From Deltaproteobacteria bacterium (lineage in GTDB: Bacteria > Desulfobacterota > Syntrophia > Syntrophales > UBA5619): a stretch of 38,872 bases of DNA. Location of the stretch: contig JAJFTY010000223.1 of assembly GCA_021372695.1 (NCBI GenBank), forward strand, positions 1 through 38,872, in the 5' to 3' direction. This document shows positions 15,827 through 23,627 of the stretch, piece by piece. The notes beneath the pieces were generated by a model, which had not been told where the DNA came from, did no database searches, and saw only the letters and a list, made by a program, of their open reading frames with translations. Position numbers and translations under genes: made by a program. Position 1 is the stretch's first letter. Every line of letters starts with the position of its first letter.

Positions 15827-16987
15827 TCATATCCTTGTGATGCAGAAGAGCTCGTCGTGTCCGAGCAGCTCTGCCCGCGCGGGCTCCCCGGAGGCTACCC
15901 GGAGAACGGTGTCAAACAACCCCGCACCCACCTCGGCGATGGGCGCTCCCTCCACGATTCCGCCCGCGTTGAAGTCCAGGTTGAATTTCATCCTCCGGTA
16001 GGTTTCGCTGTTTCCGGTGATCTTGATGACCGGGACCCCGGGGAATCCCGTCGGCGTTCCCCGGCCGGTCGTGAAGACGACCGCCTGGCAGCCCGAGGCG
16101 ACGAGCCCCGTGACCGCCTCCCCATCATGGCCCACACAATCGAGCAGATAGAGGCCGGGGGCGGCCGGATACTCGCCGTAGCCGACGACGCCGCTGATCG
16201 GTCCGGTCCCCGCCTTGTAGATTCCGCCCAGAGCCTTCTCGACGACGGTCGTGACCCCGCCATCCTCGTTGCCCGGGGAGATCAGGGCGGAACGGTGCTT
16301 GACCTCCGCCCCTGCCGTGGCGAGGCTCAGCCTCTTTTCCATATTTCCGATCGTCGCCATGATCGCGTCGGCCACACAGGAATCGACAGCACGTCCCGCG
16401 AGAATCCGCTCGGCCCCGATCAGTTCCGTGACCTCCGTGAAGATGGCCCTTCCCCCTTCGGCAACGATCCGGTCGGTCACCCACCCGAGGGCGGGATTGG
16501 CCGCCAGTCCCGAGGTGGCGTCCGTGCCGCCGCACTTGAGCCCGAGGCAGAATTCGGAGAGGGGAAATTTCTCCCGTCGCTGCTGTGCCGCTTCCGTCGT
16601 AAGACGGCTTGCGAAGCCGATCCCCTTTTCGATCGCCTTCAGGGTGTCCCCCTCCTCCTGGATGACGAGCATCTCGACCGGCTTTCCCGCGGCCGCGATG
16701 CTCTCCTGGAGCTCCCGGGCGCGGAAGCGCTCGCATCCCAGGCCCACCACGACGGCCCCGTAGAAGTTGGGATGCCTCCCCAGCCCTTTCAGACCCCGCG
16801 CGGTCAGCTCCAGGTCGAGGCCGACCTGGCTGCAGCCGACCGGATGGCAGAACGCGATCGCGCCGGCCACGTGTTCGGCGATCCGCCGGGCCACGGTGTT
16901 GGCGCAAAATACCGACGGGATCACGGCAACTGCGTTGCGGACGCCCGGCAACCCCTCGGACCTTCGATATCCTTCAAACGTTTTCAT
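15827..16987 (-). CDS. UxaA/SuyB-family lyase, large subunit
   Basis: The 386-residue protein corresponds to the catalytic C-terminal part of altronate/galactarate dehydratase (GD/AH C-terminal domain), with HPVGCSQVGLD, NPNF-like HPNFYGAVVVGLGCE, GLKCGGTDATSGLAANPA and DFNAGGI as recognisable segments. The conserved cysteines and histidine are consistent with metal-dependent dehydration. The N-terminal SAF domain of UxaA is encoded separately just upstream, giving the split arrangement seen in (R)-sulfolactate sulfo-lyase (SuyAB) and some altronate dehydratases. Substrate is therefore open: an aldarate or aldonate, or sulfolactate. Neighbouring HOGA-like aldolase favours an aldarate. Confidence 0.87.
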   Translation of the reverse strand: MKTFEGYRRSEGLPGVRNAVAVIPSVFCANTVARRIAEHVAGAIAFCHPVGCSQVGLDLELTARGLKGLGRHPNFYGAVVVGLGCERFRARELQESIAAAGKPVEMLVIQEEGDTLKAIEKGIGFASRLTTEAAQQRREKFPLSEFCLGLKCGGTDATSGLAANPALGWVTDRIVAEGGRAIFTEVTELIGAERILAGRAVDSCVADAIMATIGNMEKRLSLATAGAEVKHRSALISPGNEDGGVTTVVEKALGGIYKAGTGPISGVVGYGEYPAAPGLYLLDCVGHDGEAVTGLVASGCQAVVFTTGRGTPTGFPGVPVIKITGNSETYRRMKFNLDFNAGGIVEGAPIAEVGAGLFDTVLRVASGEPARAELLGHDELFCITRI

Positions 16988-17001
16988 GGGTCGATCCTGT
17001 C

Positions 17002-17289
17002 TTAAGCCTGCCCGTCATGCCCGCGCCGGCAGGTGAGATTGTGGAGGTGAATCCAGTCGCCGGCCGCGATCCGGGTCTGGGCGCGGCCGATCTCCTCCCC
17101 GTACTTGATGATCGGCTGATCGGGCTCCAGATCGGAAAGCGCGACCTTGTGCCCGAACGCGACGGCCTGCCGCGCCTCCAGGCGGATAGCCCCCCCTTCG
17201 GCGGTCACCTCGATCTCTTCTCCGGTCCGGACGTTCGCCAGCACGACGGCCACATTGTCGGCGGGATTGATTTTGAGAGCCTTGGCCAT
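17002..17289 (-). CDS. UxaA/SuyA-family lyase, small SAF-domain subunit
   Basis: The 95-residue protein is a stand-alone SAF domain: KINPADNVAVVLANVRTGEE at the N-terminus, the central GHKVAL and YGEEIGRA, and a terminal GDWIHLHNL, all matching the N-terminal portion of altronate dehydratase and SuyA. It should pair with the large subunit encoded 14 bases downstream. It begins seven bases after the LarA-like gene. Its small size is normal for split members of the family. Confidence 0.88.
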   Translation of the reverse strand: MAKALKINPADNVAVVLANVRTGEEIEVTAEGGAIRLEARQAVAFGHKVALSDLEPDQPIIKYGEEIGRAQTRIAAGDWIHLHNLTCRRGHDGQA

Positions 17290-17296
17290 CTCCTTC

Positions 17297-18553
17297 TTAC
17301 TCCTTTCCCCAGGAGATCAACCGGTCGGACGCGTCGAACATCCAGCCGGTCTCCCGAACCTTTTCGATATGCACATCGGGACCGCAGGCACGGAGCGCTG
17401 CCTTCGAGAGAGCGATATACTCCAGTTCGTTCGTGTTTTTGATCCAGACGGCTTTCAGGCGGTCCGCCCGGATGAGCGGTATGGAGTAGACCGCCTTTTC
17501 GATCGTCTCCCGGTCGCTCCCCCCGATGACGGGAATCATCCCCCGCTGAACGTAGGTCGACGTGAGGGTGTTCATGTAAGTCTTCCCGAGATCGATCTCC
17601 CGGAAGAGCCTCTCGGTGATCAGGTCGGCCAGACCGACCCCCTGGGCGTTTCCATGTGAGGTGGGGTCGAGCCCGAGGACGGCCACCCTCTGAATCCGCG
17701 GGGCCTCGGGCTCCCGTTCGCCCCAGATCCGCCAACGTCCGATCACATGGGGGTCGAGCCCCGTGCCGCTGTGGCGCTTTCCCATCTCCTCGACGACCGC
17801 GAGGTCGAGGTCGGATAGGGGAAGTTTGGCCATGAGGCGAAGCGCGGAAAGCAGGAGCCGCCCATCCGCCGCCGCGAACTCCTCCGGACGGACCAGTTCC
17901 AGCCTCGCCGCCTCGCCATAGGCGTTTTCCACGATCCCGATCCCGGCCAGGAGCGGAGCGCCGCGGGCCATCGTGGCGGCCACCTCCGCAATGATCTGCC
18001 CCATCCGGGAGGGCCCGTAGCGATGAAGCCGGGACGCCTGCTCCACCTTGCCCATCCCCACGGTGCACATCTTGCAGAGGCCGCTTTGGACAGACCCGGT
18101 GACGGCGGTGTGCGCCTTGATCCGGTTGATCACGATGATATGGTCGGCCCGGACGGCGTTCCGGTCGCAGAGGACGGGGAAACCATCCGCCAGCGTGCCG
18201 ACCTGCTCCACCTCCATGCTGACCCGGATTGGGCAGCCGAGATTCTCCTCGGTCAGGCCGAGCGAAGCCAGGAGCTCCCTCTGCCCCTCTGCGGTGGCGC
18301 CGCCATGGCTCCCCATCGCGTTGAAGACGAAGGGATGGGCGCCCAGAGACCGGATCATGGAGACCGCCGCCCGGGTCAGCGGCACGATCGACGCAATGCC
18401 CCGGCTGCCGCCGGTGATCGCGACGGTCTCTCCGGGCCTCACCTTCCCGGGAATCCAGCTCTCCTGCATCCGGGCGGCAAGGGTCTCCCGGAGCGACGGG
18501 ATCGTCTCGCGGGGGAAAACCTGGCGGCAGAGGATCATTTCAGGCCATTCCAT
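17297..18553 (-). CDS. LarA-superfamily protein (DUF2088), putative hydroxy-acid racemase/epimerase
   Basis: The 418-residue protein has the LarA two-domain pattern: an N-terminal nucleotide-binding-like half with GETVAITGGSRG and an AMGSHGGAT loop (His83), then INRIKAHTAVTGSVQSG with His148 and a lysine at 161, residues that may correspond to the nickel-pincer cofactor ligands of lactate racemase. Their spacing differs slightly from LarA, so cofactor use is unproven. LarA relatives racemise or epimerise 2-hydroxy acids, which fits the lyase and LutABC neighbours. The start at 18553 has GGAGGG six bases upstream; the ATG two codons earlier directly abuts that site. No larB, larC or larE is in the window. 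Confidence 0.78.
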   Translation of the reverse strand: MEWPEMILCRQVFPRETIPSLRETLAARMQESWIPGKVRPGETVAITGGSRGIASIVPLTRAAVSMIRSLGAHPFVFNAMGSHGGATAEGQRELLASLGLTEENLGCPIRVSMEVEQVGTLADGFPVLCDRNAVRADHIIVINRIKAHTAVTGSVQSGLCKMCTVGMGKVEQASRLHRYGPSRMGQIIAEVAATMARGAPLLAGIGIVENAYGEAARLELVRPEEFAAADGRLLLSALRLMAKLPLSDLDLAVVEEMGKRHSGTGLDPHVIGRWRIWGEREPEAPRIQRVAVLGLDPTSHGNAQGVGLADLITERLFREIDLGKTYMNTLTSTYVQRGMIPVIGGSDRETIEKAVYSIPLIRADRLKAVWIKNTNELEYIALSKAALRACGPDVHIEKVRETGWMFDASDRLISWGKE

Positions 18554-18661
18554 GGTCATCCCTCCCCGGCGCTTCCCCGCTCCGGCTGCACGGCATGAGC
18601 CCCGCCGAACCCCCTATTTTCTTCTCCATTGCCACCCTTCCGACACCTTTCACACCATCGT

Positions 18662-19318
18662 TCAATCGCAGACCCAGACATGGAAAGATTTCGGGCCGTG
18701 AACTCCGAGGGTCAACACCTTTTCGATATCCGCCGTGCGGCTCGATCCACTCACCAGAACGAAGTGTCTGTCCGCCTTCGCCAGGGCGAAGGCCTGGTGG
18801 AGATCTGCCAGGATCGCCGATGGCGCGACGAGCGCCAGATGAACCCGCGGCAGGAGCGACAGCAGATCGGGCTGCCCCTGCGTCGTGCGGAGCAAGACGC
18901 TCCCGGTCTCGGGAAGCGCACCGTCCGCGACGGTGATCCCCAGGTCGCATTCTGCAAGGTCGTGCCGGTCTCCCTGCGGGGAGATCGTCCGCACGCCCCG
19001 TCCCTCCATGAGTTCCGCAATGCCGTAGCGCTGGATGAGGGGATGAGACTGGAACGAAGCCGTCCGGATCTCCTCGGACCGGATCAGATCGTCGAGGACG
19101 GCGGCAAATTCCTCGCGGTCATGGACCCTTCGGCCCCGGCCGCTCAGCCGTTCGACCTCGGAAATCATCCGGGCGATCTCCGCATCCGGCGCGGCCGTGC
19201 TTCTCGCCGCAAACCGGGCCGAGGCGGGGGGCGGTGGCGGCGGTGAGCCTTCTTTCGCGCCGATTGCCGCGGCGACGCGGCAGAGAATGAGATCCCGTGA
19301 CGATTGCGGTTCACCCAT
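18662..19318 (-). CDS. lutC: Lactate utilisation protein LutC (LUD domain)
   Basis: The 218-residue LUD-domain protein has the characteristic DLGITVADGALPETGSVLL segment and the terminal GSSRTADIEKVLTLGVHGP. LutC works with LutA and LutB in oxidation of L-lactate to pyruvate at the membrane. The N-terminal region carries a proline-rich stretch (PPPPPP). The start at 19318 has AAGGAGG upstream and overlaps the end of lutB by eight bases, so translation is likely coupled. Given the unusual neighbours, the actual substrate may be another 2-hydroxy acid. Confidence 0.92.
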   Translation of the reverse strand: MGEPQSSRDLILCRVAAAIGAKEGSPPPPPPASARFAARSTAAPDAEIARMISEVERLSGRGRRVHDREEFAAVLDDLIRSEEIRTASFQSHPLIQRYGIAELMEGRGVRTISPQGDRHDLAECDLGITVADGALPETGSVLLRTTQGQPDLLSLLPRVHLALVAPSAILADLHQAFALAKADRHFVLVSGSSRTADIEKVLTLGVHGPKSFHVWVCD

Positions 19319-20738
19319 GGAAGCCTCCTTGCTTTCGCTCTCTCCACCAGGCCCGGAAGTCTCCCCGGAAGGCGGGGAAGGGCCGGCTCATGGTCCAGCG
19401 ATTCAGAGGGGGCGGCAGTGCAGGCAGCCAGTCGCCGCGCCGCCAGGGAGCCTGGAAGGTCCGCGCGAGACGCGCGCCCAGGCGGTAGAGCGCCGGTGAT
19501 CCGAGGACCATCCGCCCGGCCTTCGCCATCGCCCGGAGCACTCCCGGAACCGCGGGGCTCTCGAAGGCATCGCCTTCCACAACCCGTTTGCGCAGATGGA
19601 GGAGGATCTCGGGTATCGGTATCTTCACGGGGCAGAGTTCCGCACAGGCTCCGCAGAGCGTGGAGGCGAAGGGCAGCTCGCCACCGATGTGCGTTCCGAG
19701 AAGAAGCGGGGTCAGCATCGACCCGATGGGCCCCTGGTAGACCGCCCCGTAGGCGTAGCCTCCGACCTGGTTGTAGATGGGGCAGGTGTTCATGCACGCG
19801 CCGCAGCGGATGCAGAGGAGCGCCTCCCGGGCGACCGCGTCCTGAAGGATCCGGGAGCGGCCGTTGTCCAGGAGGACGAGATGGAACTCCTTCGGTCCCC
19901 CCGCCCGGACACCCGTGATGAACGTGTTGTAGGCGGTGATCTTACTGCCGCTGACACTGCGCGCCAGAAGCTTGAGCAGGACGGCGGCGCTCTCCCAGTC
20001 CGGAATGACCTTTTCGATTCCGACCACGGCGACGTGGACGGGGGGAAGGGTCGTGCTGAGCCGGCCGTTGCCTTCGTTGGTCACGATGAGGAGCGTTCCG
20101 GTCTCGGCGATCAGAAGATTACCGCCGGAGATTCCCATGCCGGCTTCGAGGAATTCCTTGCGGAGCCTGATCCGGGCGTGCTCGGTCAGCTCCTCCGGGA
20201 TGGGGCGGGCATCGATCCCCAGTTTTTCGCGGAAGAGCGTTGCGATCTCCTCCTTGGTCATGTGCAGCGCGGGTGCGGTGATGTGCGAAGGGCGCTGGCC
20301 GGCCTGCTGGACGATGAACTCTCCGAGGTCCGTTTCATACACCCGGATCCCCTGCTCTTCCAGCGCCGGGTTGAGGTCGATCTCTTCCGACACCATGCTT
20401 TTGACCTTGACGATGCTTCGGACGTTGTGCTCGGCGGCAATCCCGCAGACGATCCTTTTCGCCTCCTCGGCGTCGATCGCCCAGTGCACCCGGCCGCCTG
20501 CGGACGTGACCTTCTGCTCCAGCATCGCCAGATAACGGTCCAGATGCATCAGTCCATGCAGCCTCGCGTCGTGGCCGGCCTGCCGGAGTTCCTGCCAACG
20601 CTCCTCGCCGAACTCGGCGACCACCTGGGCGCGCTTCTTCAGGGCCGTACGGGTGCTGTTCTGTGTCGCGGTGACGACGCCCGGGCTGGCGTTCACCGCG
20701 TTCGTGCGAAAATCGATCCGGGACATTCTGGCCGTCAT
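19311..20738 (-). CDS. lutB: Lactate utilisation iron-sulfur protein LutB
   Basis: The 475-residue protein has the LUD domain first (GGNLLIAETGTLLIVTNEGN) and then two ferredoxin-type [4Fe-4S] motifs, CIRCGACMNTCP and CGACAELCPVKIP, followed by a C-terminal region typical of LutB. Length matches the Bacillus family member. It should carry electrons from hydroxy-acid oxidation. The start at 20738 lies in an ATGA overlap with the lutA stop codon. Confidence 0.94.
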   Translation of the reverse strand: MTARMSRIDFRTNAVNASPGVVTATQNSTRTALKKRAQVVAEFGEERWQELRQAGHDARLHGLMHLDRYLAMLEQKVTSAGGRVHWAIDAEEAKRIVCGIAAEHNVRSIVKVKSMVSEEIDLNPALEEQGIRVYETDLGEFIVQQAGQRPSHITAPALHMTKEEIATLFREKLGIDARPIPEELTEHARIRLRKEFLEAGMGISGGNLLIAETGTLLIVTNEGNGRLSTTLPPVHVAVVGIEKVIPDWESAAVLLKLLARSVSGSKITAYNTFITGVRAGGPKEFHLVLLDNGRSRILQDAVAREALLCIRCGACMNTCPIYNQVGGYAYGAVYQGPIGSMLTPLLLGTHIGGELPFASTLCGACAELCPVKIPIPEILLHLRKRVVEGDAFESPAVPGVLRAMAKAGRMVLGSPALYRLGARLARTFQAPWRRGDWLPALPPPLNRWTMSRPFPAFRGDFRAWWRERKQGGFHG

Positions 20739-21469
20739 ACCGCACCTTCCCCCACCAGGATCTCGATCAGGTGCATCGCCCGCACGCCGGATCCGGCCTT
20801 CATCAGTCCGCCGCGGATATTGACGAGGCACCCGGGTTCGCTCACCACGACCACCTCGGCGCCGCTCGCGATAATGTTCTTGACCTTGGTCTCCATCATC
20901 GCTCTGGATACTTCCGGGTAGACGACGCTGAAGATCCCCCCGAAGCCGCAGCAGGTGTCGGCGTCGTCCAGCGCGATCAGCTCCAGCCCGCGGACCGCGC
21001 CGAGCAGTTCCAGCGGCTCGCTGCGCACGCCCAACCCACGGGTCAGGTGGCAGGGGTAATGGGCGGCGACGCGGTGGGGAAAAGTGGCCCCGACGTCCGT
21101 GACCTTCAGGACATGGACGAGAAACTGGCTGAATTCGCATACGCGCCCGGCAAGCCGGACCGCCAGTGCATGCTCCGCCGATCCGGCCGGAAACATCGCC
21201 GGATAACGGTGCTTGACGAACTCGGCACACGAGCCCGACGGGGCGACGATGTGTCCTTCGGTATCCGCGAAGGCCCTCATCCACTGAAGGGCCATCTTCT
21301 TTCCTTCGGTCTGAAAGCCGCTGTTGAACAGGGGTTGACCGCAGCAGGTCTGAGACTCCGGGAACTCGCAACGCACCCCGAGGCGCTCGAGCAGGAGGAC
21401 CATCTTCTGGACCACGTCGGGGAGAAGGTTTTCCCCCATGCAGGTGATGAACAACTGTGCCGTTTCCAT
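20735..21469 (-). CDS. lutA: Lactate utilisation protein LutA (CCG-domain Fe-S oxidoreductase)
   Basis: The 244-residue protein has the two cysteine-rich CCG motifs of the LutA/GlpC/HdrB group, CCGQPLFNSGF near the N-terminus and CCGFGGIFSV in the second half, which bind an iron-sulfur centre. Its length matches LutA. The start at 21469 follows GGGGAT. It overlaps lutB by four bases, and lutA-lutB-lutC order is the standard one. It lies 73 bases downstream of a TTT binding-protein gene. Confidence 0.93.
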   Translation of the reverse strand: METAQLFITCMGENLLPDVVQKMVLLLERLGVRCEFPESQTCCGQPLFNSGFQTEGKKMALQWMRAFADTEGHIVAPSGSCAEFVKHRYPAMFPAGSAEHALAVRLAGRVCEFSQFLVHVLKVTDVGATFPHRVAAHYPCHLTRGLGVRSEPLELLGAVRGLELIALDDADTCCGFGGIFSVVYPEVSRAMMETKVKNIIASGAEVVVVSEPGCLVNIRGGLMKAGSGVRAMHLIEILVGEGAV

Positions 21470-21542
21470 GATATCCCCAATGAAGGGGCGCCAACAGCTC
21501 ACTGCGGCGCCCCTTCAGACCGATTCATCTCCCGGCCGGACC

Positions 21543-22523
21543 TCAGATCTTGAGGTTCAGCTCCTTGATCAGGTCTCCGTAATCCTTGTACGCCTGGTGC
21601 AGAAAGACCGTCCACTCCTTCGTGTTTTGGTACATGACGGGCTGGTACAGGGCGGCCATGGCCTTTTTGAAACCCGGATCCTCCGAAACCTTCTTCAGGG
21701 TCGATGCGAGGTACTCGACCACCTCCGGCGGCGTGGCGGCCGGGGCGGCAACGCCCTTCACCGAGCCCCAGGTGACCACATCGATCCCCTGCTCCTTCAG
21801 GGTGGGGATGTTCGGCAGGGTGGGGTCGCGTTTGTCCAGGGCCACCCCGATCGGCCGGAAACGGCCTGACTTGATGTGCGGCATCACCTCCGAGGGATGT
21901 CCCCCGCCCATCGTGAGGTGGCCGCCCGCAAGGGCCGTGACCGCATCGGCCCCGCCGGTGAAGGGCACGACCGTGATCGGGAAATTGGCCCGCTTCGCCA
22001 TGGCCTTGAGAGTCATGTCCACGACGCCCGTCGCGACGGAGGCCGCAGCGGTAACCCGGTTGCCCGCCCTGGCGTAGTCCACCAGATCTTTCATCGATTT
22101 GAACTGGGATTTGCCGCTCACGCAGACGACGACCGAGTGGACCGAAAGCCGGGCCACGGGTGCGAGGTCTTTGAAGGGATCGTACGGCATCTTCTGGAAG
22201 TGGGGAATGGTCAGGTCCGGGCTCGATCCCTGCCCGAGATAGATCGTGTAGCCGTCCGGCTTGGAGCGGACGACGTATTCGACGCCCAGGACGCCGCCGG
22301 CGCCCGGCTTGGTGATGACGACCATCGGCTGGGGACTGTACTTCGTCCAGGTGTTCGCGACCGCACGGGCGAGAACGTCGTTGGAGCCGCCGGGGGCAAA
22401 GGGAACGATCACCTGGATCGGCTTGCTCGGAAATTTGTCCTGGCTGAAGCAGAGGCCTCCGGCCATCGATGAAACGATCAGCACACAAAAGATGCAGAAG
22501 AAAACCTTGCGCAGAACCGACAT
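21543..22523 (-). CDS. TTT periplasmic substrate-binding protein (Bug/TctC family), second
   Basis: The 326-residue protein has a signal peptide (about residues 1-28) and the Bug signature FPSKPIQVIVPFAPGGSNDV, then KPDGYTIYLGQG and the PFTGGADAVTALAGGH cleft segment. AGGAGG lies before the ATG at 22523. It is the promoter-proximal gene of the cluster. It is clearly diverged from the binding protein at 13731-14726, so the cluster may accept two ligands through one TctAB channel, or this copy may feed a sensor or another channel. Confidence 0.92.
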   Translation of the reverse strand: MSVLRKVFFCIFCVLIVSSMAGGLCFSQDKFPSKPIQVIVPFAPGGSNDVLARAVANTWTKYSPQPMVVITKPGAGGVLGVEYVVRSKPDGYTIYLGQGSSPDLTIPHFQKMPYDPFKDLAPVARLSVHSVVVCVSGKSQFKSMKDLVDYARAGNRVTAAASVATGVVDMTLKAMAKRANFPITVVPFTGGADAVTALAGGHLTMGGGHPSEVMPHIKSGRFRPIGVALDKRDPTLPNIPTLKEQGIDVVTWGSVKGVAAPAATPPEVVEYLASTLKKVSEDPGFKKAMAALYQPVMYQNTKEWTVFLHQAYKDYGDLIKELNLKI

Positions 22524-22570
22524 GGATAACCTCCTCTTAGAAAAATCGTGGATACCGCATCCACAGGGGC

Positions 22571-22599
22571 CCTATATTCCATTTATCCTGGAAAGACAA
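22571..22599 (-). promoter_or_regulatory. Promoter of the hydroxy-acid cluster
   Basis: On the minus strand TTGTCT (22599-22594) and TATAGG (22576-22571) are separated by 17 bases, 48 bases before the first start codon of the cluster. Both hexamers match the sigma-70 consensus at four positions, which suits an activator-dependent promoter. Confidence 0.5.
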
Positions 22600-22612
22600 C
22601 CTATCAAATAGG
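22600..22612. promoter_or_regulatory. Palindrome abutting the -35 of the hydroxy-acid cluster
   Basis: CCTAT-CAA-ATAGG is a perfect 5-bp inverted repeat directly upstream of the predicted -35. This is where a LysR-type regulator would contact polymerase, and the lysR gene is divergent from here. Role inferred. Confidence 0.45.
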
Positions 22613-22619
22613 TGGTGAT

Positions 22620-22670
22620 TTTACTTGACTGACGCCGCAAAGTATAATGAATAATCTCGATATTCGTTAT
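22620..22670 (+). promoter_or_regulatory. lysR promoter with overlapping palindrome
   Basis: TTTACT (22620-22625), 17 bases, then a perfect TATAAT (22643-22648) form a sigma-70 promoter for lysR. An inverted repeat ATAATGAATA / TATTCGTTAT (9 of 10 bp, 22644-22670) covers the -10 and the transcription start, as expected for autorepression by the LysR protein. Confidence 0.5.
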
Positions 22671-22701
22671 TCCCGATTTTCATCATCTGGGAGGACGCAA
22701 G

Positions 22702-23607
22702 ATGAATCATTTCGTCATGAACACCTTCTTGGCCCTGGTCAGGACGCAGAGTGCAAGCCGCACGGCTGAAGAGCTCAACGTGGCGCAATCTACGGTCAGC
22801 AAAAGGGTGAAACTGCTCGAAGAGGAAATCGGAGCGGTACTGTTCGACCGCGGCAAGGGGAACAAAACATTCACGCTGACCGCCGCCGGCGAGGCGCTGG
22901 TCGATGTCGCGGAACGTTGGCTCGCCCTCTGGCAGGAGATGCAATCCCTGCAATCGGTCAGTCCGAAATTTTCCCTCTCGATCGGCGCGCTCGACAGCCT
23001 CAATTATGCCTTCTTCCCGCCACTCTACCAAGCCCTGAGTCGGCACAGGCCGAAGATCAACCTGAAGGTCGTGACCTCGCACTCACCGGAGCTCTACGAT
23101 CTGATCGAACGAAGGGAGGTCGACATCGCATTTTCGCTCCTCCGGAGGGAACATCCCAACATTCTCGTGGAGGAGTGTTTCAGGGAACCCATGGTCGGTT
23201 TGCAGATGAAGCCGCCCGGTGATGCGAAATCGAAATGGGTTCACCCGTGCGATCTGAATCCCGGTGACGAGCTATTCCTGTCCGGCGGGCCGAACTATCA
23301 GATGTGGCATGATCAGTGGTGGGACCCCTTTTCCTCTGACCGGATCCGCCTGGATACCTCTCAACTGATTTTCTCGTTTTTCTTCACTCCCCGGCAATGG
23401 GCCATCGTGCCCCTTTCTGTGGCGAGCAAAGCCGAGAAGACGGGCCACTACAGCATATTCCGGTTCTCTGAGCCTCCTCCGGACCGCATTTGCTATCAGC
23501 TCAGGCACCGCTATCCCCGGGCCAGCACGGCGGCGAGCATCGCGGTTTTGGACGGCTATCTCAAATCACTGATCGCGGAGGTCAATCCCTCTCCCTTGAC
23601 CGGATAG
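22702..23607 (+). CDS. LysR-family transcriptional regulator
   Basis: The 301-residue protein begins with a LysR winged helix-turn-helix (residues about 4-62: FLALVRTQSASRTAEELNVA, QSTVSKRVKLLEEEIGAVLF) and continues into a two-lobed effector-binding domain. GGGAGG lies upstream of the ATG. It is transcribed away from the 11-gene hydroxy-acid cluster, the usual arrangement for a regulator of that cluster, and two palindromes lie in the shared intergenic region. The inducer is probably the transported acid or an intermediate, by inference. It converges on pyrD with a 20-base gap. Confidence 0.92.
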   Translation: MNHFVMNTFLALVRTQSASRTAEELNVAQSTVSKRVKLLEEEIGAVLFDRGKGNKTFTLTAAGEALVDVAERWLALWQEMQSLQSVSPKFSLSIGALDSLNYAFFPPLYQALSRHRPKINLKVVTSHSPELYDLIERREVDIAFSLLRREHPNILVEECFREPMVGLQMKPPGDAKSKWVHPCDLNPGDELFLSGGPNYQMWHDQWWDPFSSDRIRLDTSQLIFSFFFTPRQWAIVPLSVASKAEKTGHYSIFRFSEPPPDRICYQLRHRYPRASTAASIAVLDGYLKSLIAEVNPSPLTG

Positions 23608-23627
23608 GCCGCAAAGGCCGTGTGAAC

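Noticed and set aside
22625..22648. TTGACT followed by TATAAT as the lysR promoter
   Set aside because: The spacing is only 12 bases; TTTACT at 22620 gives 17 and is preferred as the -35.
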